This document shows, piece after piece, positions 1 through 7,189 of a stretch of DNA of 12,692 nt. The stretch comes from JANJUB01 sp040081075 (GTDB lineage Bacteria; Armatimonadota; Fimbriimonadia; Fimbriimonadales; Fimbriimonadaceae): NCBI GenBank assembly GCA_040081075.1, contig JBEBHJ010000079.1, forward strand, positions 1 to 12,692. Reading direction: 5' to 3'. Both the position numbers and the translations under genes were made by a program. The notes under the pieces are model-generated. The model was given only the letters and a program-made list of their open reading frames with translations. It had not been told where the DNA came from and searched no databases. How positions within the stretch are numbered: position 1 is the stretch's first letter; every line of letters begins with the position of its first letter.

Positions 1-918
1 TGGATAGAGAGCGATTTCGAGCGGGACCAAGAGAAATGGCTAAATTCCCTGACCGAGTTCTCAGATTGTATTGAACCAGAAGAACAGCATTCAGCCTATA
101 TTGATGTTTCTGGACATCCCAATCCGCAACATGTGATCGCAACGATAAAGGCGAGGAATGATACGTTCCGTATGGCATCTGGGGATAGTAAGTGGATAGC
201 AAAAGCCCTCTGCGAAACTGGTCTTCAGCGGGTCACAGATTTGCCAACGAGTGCGTTGTATCCCGCGAGCAGAGCGGCTCGGGAGAGATTAATCATGCTT
301 GGATATCCAACTCTGTGCCATGTTGCTCAGATTCCGTTGAGCGTACTTCAGGGTCAATTTCCCGATGAGGCGCTGACGATCTTTCGAGCGAGTAAGGGTG
401 GAATCCATCAGGCAGTTGAACCTATATTTCCCCGAGATGCTGTGCGGGCTAGGTTTCGATTCGAAGGCGATGTAGATGATCAGTTGGTTTGGGATAGTGC
501 CCTCAAACAGATCGCTCGAAAGGTAGGGGAGAGGCTTGTAGATCAAGATTTACAAGGTGATAGGATCCTAATGACAATTGTTGTTTCAGATGGAGAATGC
601 CTTGAGTTAGAAAGGACGTTCAGTAAATCCATGCAAAGCCCCGCAAGCTTAATCCCCTCATTGCGGCTAATGCTGGCTGAGTTAGCCGCTCGAGCCAAGA
701 TGGCTCCAAACGAGATAAGAGTCGCGTTATTGGACATTTCTAGCTCAGAGAGAAAGCAATTACCGTTGCAAGGAACATCAGTCGTTAAGCCAGTTTTGGC
801 TATGGAAAGGGTTCGAACCGTATTTGGCGACTCAGCGATTCAAGTTGCGAGTAAGGTGAGCGAGCCTCGTAGAAAGGCAGTTTTGAAGGCTTGGCAACAT
901 GCGACTGGATGGATGTGA
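1..918 (+). CDS. imuB: ImuB-like Y-family DNA polymerase homologue (mutasome subunit), 5' end missing
   Basis: The frame is open from base 1 to the TGA at 916-918, so the gene enters from the left and 305 codons are visible. Seen: a palm-like segment AYIDVSG (visible residues 32-38), a GDSKWIAKAL stretch matching the conserved G-x-x-K/R-x-x-AKxA region of Y-family enzymes, a helix-hairpin-helix thumb region (about 81-140) and a little-finger-like region (about 148-250). In active Pol IV/V the residues just before AYLD are the catalytic Asp-Glu pair; here they are His-Ser (88-93), so this palm site is probably inactive, as is typical for ImuB. QLPLQ (757-771) resembles a beta-clamp-binding peptide. 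Known role of the family: a scaffold linking ImuA/ImuA', DnaE2 and the clamp during SOS mutagenesis. The next gene is dnaE2, overlapping by 20 bp, which strongly supports the call. A start codon, LexA box or imuA would lie left of the window. Confidence 0.85.
   Translation, partial: WIESDFERDQEKWLNSLTEFSDCIEPEEQHSAYIDVSGHPNPQHVIATIKARNDTFRMASGDSKWIAKALCETGLQRVTDLPTSALYPASRAARERLIMLGYPTLCHVAQIPLSVLQGQFPDEALTIFRASKGGIHQAVEPIFPRDAVRARFRFEGDVDDQLVWDSALKQIARKVGERLVDQDLQGDRILMTIVVSDGECLELERTFSKSMQSPASLIPSLRLMLAELAARAKMAPNEIRVALLDISSSERKQLPLQGTSVVKPVLAMERVRTVFGDSAIQVASKVSEPRRKAVLKAWQHATGWM
885..889 (+). promoter_or_regulatory. Ribosome binding site for dnaE2, inside imuB
   Basis: GAAGG lies 9 nt before the ATG at 899, inside the imuB coding end. 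It supports the 899 start and translational coupling of dnaE2 to imuB. The dnaE2 frame is closed just upstream by a TGA at 884-886, so no earlier ATG in that frame can be used. Confidence 0.6.
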
Positions 919-3900
919 AATTGTCGCGAAATGGCGCGAGGCAGGGGAGTGGTGGAACCTAGAGCCTTACGTAGAAGTCACGCGATTCCTCGATGGAAAA
1001 GGCATCCGTCGTGAGCATCTTGAAAACCTACCCTCGCTTGGTTTGTTACCTGCTTCCAAGACGGAATATATCGAAAATTACAGCGAAGACTGGAACTTAA
1101 GGGCACGCAAGACTCGGGACGAGAAAATGGCTTTAGCAAGGCAAAGCTATGTCATTGGCAATGAGTCACGTGATCGGCCGGTGAAACGGCAACTTGCCTC
1201 TGTGGAACCCCCGATTGAGCGATCGGGCAGCTTACTGCACATCGCATCAGGCTACGACTTCGGACGAGGGGTCATGCTTCCTCAAGAAATCGCAACATTC
1301 TGTGCCCTGGCAGGGTACCAGTCAGCCTTATTGGCGGATCGCTTCTCGTTCGTTGGTGCCCACGAGTTTTCTCGATCATGTCGTGAGCACGGGCTGAAAC
1401 CTTTGCTTGGAGTTACGATATCTCTCGAAGATATTGGCGAGATCGTGCTAGTAGCGAAAAGCAAGACAGGATATTCTTGCCTAAGTAGGCTGATATCAAT
1501 ATGCCACCTAGACCGCGATAGATTGAGCCCTGGCGCAACTTGGGCAGAAGTTGAGCGTTACTCGCGGGATGTGATATGCCTTTCTGGGGGAGATTTTGGG
1601 CCAGTGAATCGAGCCTTGACAAAGCGAGATTATGGACTGGTCGAGCGAATATTGAAGCGACTACAAAGCATCTTCTCAGGGAGGCTGTTTCTCGAAATTG
1701 ATCGCGCATTATTACCCTGGGAGCAAACGGTTAACAGCCGCCTCTTAGAGTTGTCTCAATTGCATCAAGTCCCATGCATTGCGGGAGGTTTAGTAACTCA
1801 TGCCCGGCCGGAGCACTTTCCTGTACAGGATATCGTGGTGTGTTGCGAGAGCCTATGCACCGTGAGTGAGGTGATTGGCAGGAAGGATATGGAACGCGGG
1901 ATTAACCGTCCCTCTCGGGCGCTCAATGCTGAGCGATATATTCGAACTACACACGAGCGTGATGCGTTGTATTTTGACCGCCCCGAGCTTCTTAGGGCGA
2001 CCCAAATGCTTGCAGACATGTGTGATGAAGACGTGCTGCCCGCCCGCACAAGATTGCCGCAGCTTTTTGAAAACCCTTCTCATGCCTTTCGAGAGTTGAC
2101 GTATGTTGGCGCGCACGAGCGATACCGACAGATTGATCATCGGCTTAAAAGGAGAATTGAAACTGAAATTGAGCGTATATGCCGATTGAATTTCTCGGAT
2201 CACTTTTTAACGATGTGGGATGCATGCCGATGGGCAAAAGATCAAGAGATTCTTTTCAGTGGCCGTGGTTCAGTAGTTGATTCTGTTGTTGCCTATTGTT
2301 TAGGTTTTAGCCGGATTGATGCGTTCAAGAGCAAACTTCACTTCGATCGCTTCTTGCCGGACGATGGAAGCAAGCGCCCCGACATTGATATTGACTTTGA
2401 AGCTCATCGCAGGGATGATGTTCGGAACTACTTAACCAATAAATACGGCCAAGATCATGTCGCAACTGTATCTGCAATTGGAGCATTCTGCACGCGAGGC
2501 ATTATCCGAGAAGTTGGCAAAGCACTTGATTTGCCGAATGAGATGATTAGCTTTCTGGCCAAGCGGATCCATGGTGGCGTATCACCTTCGCATCTTGAGG
2601 CGTCCATCCAATCGCGCCCTGAACTACGCGGAAGCCAGGTGCCTATAGAAAGGCTCAAATGGGTTTTCACGCTTGCTGAAAGGATGATGGATATTCCACG
2701 AAACATGCGTGCCCATTCGTCTGGAGTTGTTATCTCCAGCCAGCCGATTTGTGAAACTGTCCCGGTGATGTGGTCAGCTTCGGCGGGGGTGGGTGAAGAT
2801 AGAGGACTGAGAATTATCCAATGGGATAAGAGAAGTTGTAAACACTACTTCGACAAGTTTGACTTGCTGTGCTTAAGGGGACAAGATGTTCTGAGTGGCA
2901 CTCAGAAGCGGATTCGACTAACTGACAAAGACTTCCGAGTTGAGCAGATTGCGATAGATGATGCCAACACCTATGCAACGATTCGAAGTGGTGAACTGAT
3001 TGGGATCCCTCAATCTGCTTCCCCGGCTATGCGGCAAGCTCATATACGGCTTAAGACAACTAACTTACATGAGACGAGCTTGGTTCAAGCTGGGATCCGC
3101 CCGGGCGTTGGAGGGGCTGTTAAGTTGAACGAAATGATCGCTCGTCGGCATGGTAAACCGTTCACTTTCGCGTGCCCAGAGCTCGAAGAAATCCTCGGTA
3201 TCACCTATGGAATTATCGTCTTTCAAGAGCAAGTTGATCAGCTTCTTCAGACGTTTTGCGGCTACACATCGGGTGAGGCGGAGGACATTCGCGAAGAAAT
3301 CCATAAGAGACGTAGGGAAGAGTTTGGGCAAAAGATTGCGGATGAAGTTCGTGGAAGAATCTTGGCAAACGGTTATAGTGACGCAATTGCCAATGAGGTT
3401 TTTGAACTTACAAGCGGGTTTAAGGGGTATGGATTTGCCCAGGGGCACGCACTTGCATTCGCCGAGATTTCTGTGCGATCGGTGTACTGTCAGCAGAACT
3501 TTCCGTCCGAGTATTTCGCGGCATTGCTAGATGCTCAGCCTGCCGGCTACTACGGCCCTTGTACGCTTGTTAACGAAGCTCGTTCCCGTGGCGTAGCGGT
3601 ACTGCCGCTAGACATCAATCTGAGTAGTAACAGTTTCCAAGTCGAGGATGTTTATGTTCCTAGTCCTGTGGCAAGTGAGGTCATTTTGGCGCGGGCATCT
3701 GAGGCTAGGTTGGCAACGATTTTTGCTGCCGGAGATGCCCGGCCGTTGCGAGTTCCGAATGGCGGAATAAGGATTCCGTTCTCACAAGTCAGCGGTCTTT
3801 CAAAACACACCAGAGATCGAATCCTAGAACAGCGAGACCGTGACTATCGCTCGATGGCAGATTTTGCTCAAAGAGTTCTGCCCGAGCGGGATGAACTTGA

Positions 3901-4573
3901 AAAGCTCATACTTGCCGGGGCTTTTGATGGTGTTTCCTCAAACCGGCGTGCACTCATGTGGGCAATTCCTACTGTGCATGACTATCAAATTGCCGTAAAA
4001 GAACAGCATGTTAAAGCCGTTCAGAGCAAGCTTCAACTGGAAGTATTCGAACCAGATATCCCCGATATTGATGATTTCAACCAAGTTGAAAAGGCTATCC
4101 ACGAAAGGCGAATACTGGACCTTGATGTAGCGAATCATCTTGTTGACTTCGAGAGAGAACGGATCTCAAGTAGAGGGGGGATCACAACAGAGAGTGCTCG
4201 AAATCTCGAGCATGGTCGAAAAGCAATCGTTGTGGGAAATCCGATTCGGCTTAGGTTTCCGCCAACACCAAGCGGTAAACGAGTTGTCTTCTTTGACCTT
4301 GAAGATGAAACTGGGTTGCTGAATGTAACTTGTTTCGATGCTGTATATCAAAAAGATGGACATGCGATCGTTTGCTCACCTTATGTGACTGTTATAGGGG
4401 TCGCTCAGGTAAGAGATGGACATTTGGCTTTCCTCGCCCAGAGAGTTTTCCCATATCGCCCATGCATTCTGGACGCTATCGCAGCAATGCCAGATAACCC
4501 GGATCAATCTGGGCATTTCGGCTGGGGAAAAGCGCCTTTGCCCCAGAAAACGGCTGATTTCCTAGTATCCTGA
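899..4573 (+). CDS. dnaE2: Error-prone DNA polymerase III alpha subunit DnaE2/ImuC, with N-terminal extension and degenerate PHP
   Basis: C-family polymerase that copies damaged DNA as part of the ImuB-DnaE2 mutasome. Seen in order: an N-terminal extension (1-110); a PHP domain (about 112-380); a palm with PDIDIDFE, where Asp497 and Asp499 match the catalytic pair, plus Asp655 in KFDLLCL as the third; a finger/tau region containing FQEQ (from 775) and a GYGFAQGHALAFA segment near 843; tandem HhH (about 955-1012); and a C-terminal OB fold (about 1106-1186). The three polymerase aspartates are intact. The PHP motif usually written HxH is HIA here (H114, A116) and TDH is ADR (D147, R148), so metal binding there is probably lost. 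At 1224 residues it exceeds the usual 1030-1090 for DnaE2 because of the extension. The phrase on finding two sulphite-free DnaE2 traits is that the C-terminus is DnaE2-like, for example the Q-P-x-G-(F/Y)-Y segment (QPAGYYGP), which separates it from replicative DnaE1. It starts within imuB and is followed 4 nt later by a DUF2993 gene. Confidence 0.93.
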   Translation: MRLDGCEIVAKWREAGEWWNLEPYVEVTRFLDGKGIRREHLENLPSLGLLPASKTEYIENYSEDWNLRARKTRDEKMALARQSYVIGNESRDRPVKRQLASVEPPIERSGSLLHIASGYDFGRGVMLPQEIATFCALAGYQSALLADRFSFVGAHEFSRSCREHGLKPLLGVTISLEDIGEIVLVAKSKTGYSCLSRLISICHLDRDRLSPGATWAEVERYSRDVICLSGGDFGPVNRALTKRDYGLVERILKRLQSIFSGRLFLEIDRALLPWEQTVNSRLLELSQLHQVPCIAGGLVTHARPEHFPVQDIVVCCESLCTVSEVIGRKDMERGINRPSRALNAERYIRTTHERDALYFDRPELLRATQMLADMCDEDVLPARTRLPQLFENPSHAFRELTYVGAHERYRQIDHRLKRRIETEIERICRLNFSDHFLTMWDACRWAKDQEILFSGRGSVVDSVVAYCLGFSRIDAFKSKLHFDRFLPDDGSKRPDIDIDFEAHRRDDVRNYLTNKYGQDHVATVSAIGAFCTRGIIREVGKALDLPNEMISFLAKRIHGGVSPSHLEASIQSRPELRGSQVPIERLKWVFTLAERMMDIPRNMRAHSSGVVISSQPICETVPVMWSASAGVGEDRGLRIIQWDKRSCKHYFDKFDLLCLRGQDVLSGTQKRIRLTDKDFRVEQIAIDDANTYATIRSGELIGIPQSASPAMRQAHIRLKTTNLHETSLVQAGIRPGVGGAVKLNEMIARRHGKPFTFACPELEEILGITYGIIVFQEQVDQLLQTFCGYTSGEAEDIREEIHKRRREEFGQKIADEVRGRILANGYSDAIANEVFELTSGFKGYGFAQGHALAFAEISVRSVYCQQNFPSEYFAALLDAQPAGYYGPCTLVNEARSRGVAVLPLDINLSSNSFQVEDVYVPSPVASEVILARASEARLATIFAAGDARPLRVPNGGIRIPFSQVSGLSKHTRDRILEQRDRDYRSMADFAQRVLPERDELEKLILAGAFDGVSSNRRALMWAIPTVHDYQIAVKEQHVKAVQSKLQLEVFEPDIPDIDDFNQVEKAIHERRILDLDVANHLVDFERERISSRGGITTESARNLEHGRKAIVVGNPIRLRFPPTPSGKRVVFFDLEDETGLLNVTCFDAVYQKDGHAIVCSPYVTVIGVAQVRDGHLAFLAQRVFPYRPCILDAIAAMPDNPDQSGHFGWGKAPLPQKTADFLVS

Positions 4574-4577
4574 TGGC

Positions 4578-5096
4578 GTGGATCAGATTACTGTAGGAGC
4601 GTTTGGGGCTTCCTTTGACAATGTTATGTTGCCGATGGGGCTCATGCTGAATCATGTTCTCATTCAAGGAAAGGCCGGAACCATCTTTACAGACCCACTC
4701 AACATTCAACTGGATTCACCTGGACAAGTCGAAGTCCATGTACACGAATCATCTCTATCGGCTTTCCTCGAGAAGGAATCCCCTGCCGGGATGCGAGATG
4801 TAAACATCTCTGCTCAAAGCGGAGTTATCAAGCTCAAAGCGACCGTCAAAGTTCTCTTTGAAATCAAAGCCGAGGCCCTCTGCACCCTTAAGATCGTCAA
4901 TGGCAAGCAGCTGTTTGTTGTGCTCGAATCAGTTGAAATGGCTGGAGTCGGAGCCAAGTCATTGGCAGAGCAGCAGCTTGAGAAGATCAACCCCGTGCTT
5001 GATGTAGCCGACCTTCCACTGAACCTTACGCTTGAAAGTGTTCGCATCGAGAATGGCGAGATTGTGTTGCACGGCACTGCAAACCTCAAAACCTAA
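4578..5096 (+). CDS. DUF2993 / LmeA-like lipid-binding-type protein without signal peptide
   Basis: 172 codons from a GTG 4 nt after the dnaE2 stop. The protein alternates short beta strands and a central helix. The order of GLMLNHVLIQG, a PLNIQL strand, an ESSLSAFLEK helix, a middle repeat and LAEQQLEKINPVLDVADLPL followed by two strands matches the LmeA/DUF2993 fold known from actinobacteria and cyanobacteria, members of which bind phospholipids. Homologues usually carry a signal peptide or lipid anchor; this one has none. The reading frame is closed at 4563-4565 (TAG), so no longer start exists and GTG 4578 is the earliest. No clear Shine-Dalgarno is seen, so translation probably depends on coupling to dnaE2. 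A role in the mutasome is not indicated by the sequence. The family call is moderate; the gene itself is well supported by length, coupling and composition. Confidence 0.75.
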   Translation: MDQITVGAFGASFDNVMLPMGLMLNHVLIQGKAGTIFTDPLNIQLDSPGQVEVHVHESSLSAFLEKESPAGMRDVNISAQSGVIKLKATVKVLFEIKAEALCTLKIVNGKQLFVVLESVEMAGVGAKSLAEQQLEKINPVLDVADLPLNLTLESVRIENGEIVLHGTANLKT

Positions 5097-5128
5097 AGCA
5101 GTTTCTTAAAGTTTTTCGTTGCACAGGC

Positions 5129-5155
5129 TAAAGAAGCTGGCACATTTGCCGATAA
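5129..5155 (+). promoter_or_regulatory. Sigma-28 (FliA) flagellar promoter for the fliM operon
   Basis: TAAA at 5129-5132, exactly 15 nt, then GCCGATAA at 5148-5155. This is a perfect match in sequence and spacing to the enterobacterial FliA consensus TAAA-N15-GCCGATAA. Transcription should start near 5161-5164, leaving a leader of about 57 nt before the fliM GTG. It lies in the only sizeable intergenic gap of the window (5097-5218) and points at seven flagellar genes. The match is seen directly; use by a FliA homologue in this organism is inferred. Confidence 0.88.
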
Positions 5156-5204
5156 CGATACTGACAACCCAGAGAAGACGCAAAATTCTTTAAAGGGTGG
5201 TTCG

Positions 5205-5209
5205 AAAGG
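5205..5209 (+). promoter_or_regulatory. Ribosome binding site for fliM
   Basis: AAAGG lies 9 nt before the GTG at 5219 and supports that start. The resulting N-terminus begins directly with the conserved CheY-binding peptide of FliM. Confidence 0.55.
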
Positions 5210-5218
5210 CAAAAATCA

Positions 5219-6262
5219 GTGTCGAACATTCTCTCGCAAGATGAAATAGAGGCTTTATTAAACTCCTTGGGCGATAGTCCCGAGAAGAGTGGTGTAGCTG
5301 AGCCGACAAAGAGCACCGCCAAATCAAGGGAAGCGAACAAACCTAGTTGGCTTAAATCTGGCGAAAGGAAGCCCGCTCGAACCGACATTCCTTTTGAGGT
5401 TTACGACTTTCGCCGGCCCGATAAATTTTCACGTGATCAGCTTCGCACGCTTCAAATGCTGCATGAGACATTTGCCCGTTTGGCTGGCTCATCACTTTCT
5501 GCTTATCTGCGAACCCCCGTCACCGTTGAGCTCATCTCGCTTGAGCAAGTCCCTTACGAAGAGTACATGCGCAGCATCGGCGGTTCGGTCTTTACCATCA
5601 TTTCAATGCCACCCCTTACCGGTCAGGCTGTTATCGAGATCGAGTTTGGTTTGACGTTTTCAATCATAGATCGCCTGCTAGGTGGGCCTGGACAATCAAT
5701 CTCGCGAACGTCACTTTCGGACATTGAGCGGCCGTTGGTTCGATCAACTCTTGAGCAGATGTTCGGATCGTTGAAATCAGCGTGGGAAGGAGTCGTCATT
5801 CTCAGCCCCGGAATTGAGGGAATGGAAACAAGCGCTCAATTCGTCCAAATCGCGCCTCCAAGCGACATCGTCATTACGATGCTATTCGAGGTTAAAGTTG
5901 GAGAGCAACGAGGTGCAATGAGCATCTGTGTGCCATACCTCACGCTCAAGCCTATTACGCCCAAGCTTAGCGCACAGAGGTGGTTTGTCAGTTCAAACAA
6001 AAAGCAGGGGACTGGGGTTCGGCGCAACATCTCCCATCAAGTTCGACACGCCGAAGTTCCATGCACGATTGAGCTTGGAAAGGCGCACATTTCAACCCAA
6101 GAATTTCTCAAAATGGCCGTTGGCGATGTCGTCCGGCTTGAGACCAGATCAGACGATGACATACAAATGCTTATCGGTCCGACGCCAAAGTTTTGCGGAC
6201 GAATCGGTTTGTCCGGCCGAAAAATGGGCTTCACCATTACAGACACAGTTAAAGGAAACTAA
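5219..6262 (+). CDS. fliM: Flagellar motor switch protein FliM
   Basis: 347 residues, close to the usual 330-350, starting with GTG. The N-terminus carries LSQDEIEALL (residues 5-14), the conserved peptide that binds phosphorylated CheY. A flexible, charged linker (about 18-55) leads to the middle CheC-like domain, which has the RLLGGPG turn typical of FliM, and then a C-terminal SpoA (FliN-like) domain (about 265-340). FliM forms the middle of the cytoplasmic C-ring, linking FliG to FliN and switching rotation. The intact CheY peptide suggests a chemotaxis system acts on this motor. It is the first gene after the sigma-28 promoter and ends 8 nt before fliN. Confidence 0.97.
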   Translation: MSNILSQDEIEALLNSLGDSPEKSGVAEPTKSTAKSREANKPSWLKSGERKPARTDIPFEVYDFRRPDKFSRDQLRTLQMLHETFARLAGSSLSAYLRTPVTVELISLEQVPYEEYMRSIGGSVFTIISMPPLTGQAVIEIEFGLTFSIIDRLLGGPGQSISRTSLSDIERPLVRSTLEQMFGSLKSAWEGVVILSPGIEGMETSAQFVQIAPPSDIVITMLFEVKVGEQRGAMSICVPYLTLKPITPKLSAQRWFVSSNKKQGTGVRRNISHQVRHAEVPCTIELGKAHISTQEFLKMAVGDVVRLETRSDDDIQMLIGPTPKFCGRIGLSGRKMGFTITDTVKGN

Positions 6263-6270
6263 CCCGACAC

Positions 6271-7176
6271 ATGAACAACACTGAGATTATTACAGCTCTA
6301 AGCGATGCGCAGGCCCAGATTTGGGGCACGGTTTCATCCGTGTTTTCCGAGGCTTGTGAGAAGATGATCACGATGGCTGATCCATTGACCTTGGAGGCAA
6401 GTTCGTCTTCAATGGGCAACGAGTTTTCGGCGCCGATGCTCATTCTCCAGTTCTCTCTGTTTGATGACCCAGATCAAGTTTCGGTTATTTTGATTCCATC
6501 AGATGTCTTTGCCGACTTGGCATCAGAGATCAAGAATGTTAAGATCGAAGAGGTTGATGACAACACTGTTGTTGACTGTCGTCCCCAACTTGAGGCTATT
6601 GTGCAGGGTCTTTGCCTAGGCGTCGGCAATGTTCGCAACGAGCCAGTTGTCGCTTCCAACATTTCGATTCGTCACCAAGTCTTCGCTCTGCCCGCTAACC
6701 TTCAGCGGTCAGACCTTATAGCTCGAACGCAAGTTGCCCTCAGCGTTGGTTCCGTGAGTGGAACGATCGTCTGGCTGACGGACGAGGACACGGCTCGGGC
6801 GATCCTAGGTTTAGAGGCCGAAGTCGAGGAAGCTGGACCGAGCGTTTCCCCATTTTTACAAGTTGAATCTGGCCGAGCGGGTGAAATGTCCAGCGCCGCC
6901 TTTGACGATGGTGGATTAGGAATGCTCTACGATATCCCACTTGAAATTAGTGTCGAGTTGGGCCGAGTCCGCATGATGGTTAGGGAAGTGCTTGACCTTG
7001 GCGTGGGCTCCTTGGTAGAGATAGACAAGGCTGCGGGTGAGCCCGTAGACGTGATGGTAAATGGTCGGCTTGTCGCCAAGGGTGAAGTCGTCGTCATCGA
7101 AGACAACTTTGGCGTTCGCATTACTGAAATCGTGTCGGCAATGGAGCGACTTACTCGCCTCGGCGAAGCCGCGTAA
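6271..7176 (+). CDS. fliN: Flagellar motor switch protein FliN, long FliY-like form
   Basis: 301 residues, whereas classic FliN has 80-140. The last part (about 219-291, from LYDIPLEISVELG to GVRITEIV) is a clear SpoA/FliN domain that forms the base of the C-ring. The first 190 residues look like a CheC-type domain, the layout of Bacillus FliY, followed by an acidic linker (about 180-215). CheC/FliY phosphatases use a D/S-x3-E-x2-N motif; the nearest candidate here (QLEAIVQG) has the Glu but no Asn at the right place, so CheY-P phosphatase activity is doubtful. AAAGGA (6251-6256) may serve as the ribosome binding site for the ATG at 6271 although the 14-nt spacing is long. fliY would be an equally acceptable name. 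Confidence 0.9.
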   Translation: MNNTEIITALSDAQAQIWGTVSSVFSEACEKMITMADPLTLEASSSSMGNEFSAPMLILQFSLFDDPDQVSVILIPSDVFADLASEIKNVKIEEVDDNTVVDCRPQLEAIVQGLCLGVGNVRNEPVVASNISIRHQVFALPANLQRSDLIARTQVALSVGSVSGTIVWLTDEDTARAILGLEAEVEEAGPSVSPFLQVESGRAGEMSSAAFDDGGLGMLYDIPLEISVELGRVRMMVREVLDLGVGSLVEIDKAAGEPVDVMVNGRLVAKGEVVVIEDNFGVRITEIVSAMERLTRLGEAA

Positions 7177-7179
7177 TCC

Positions 7180-7183
7180 GGAG
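7180..7183 (+). promoter_or_regulatory. Ribosome binding site for fliO
   Basis: GGAG 6 nt before the ATG at 7190, just after the fliN stop. It decides the fliO start: a longer reading from 7061 would run over the end of fliN and break the signal-like N-terminus. Confidence 0.7.
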
Positions 7184-7189
7184 AAAATC

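Noticed and set aside
3150..3530. Open frames of 126-127 codons on both strands within dnaE2
   Set aside because: They coincide with strongly conserved polymerase sequence in the dnaE2 frame and show no recognisable domains, so they are shadows.
1..5096. Mutasome cassette as a mobile island
   Set aside because: No integrase, transposase, terminal repeat or tRNA was seen, and base composition is not sharply different from the neighbouring flagellar operon by eye.
5097..5128. Rho-independent terminator after the DUF2993 gene
   Set aside because: There is a T-run (TTTTT near 5111-5116) but no convincing GC-rich stem in front of it.
5138..5150. TGGCAC...TTGC resembling a sigma-54 -24/-12 promoter before fliM
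   Set aside because: The GG-to-GC distance is 9 nt instead of the required 12, and the same bases are fully explained by the perfect sigma-28 promoter.
7061..7189. Longer fliO starting inside fliN
   Set aside because: It would overlap fliN by 116 nt and place a polar segment before the signal-like N-terminus; ATG 7190 has GGAG at proper distance.
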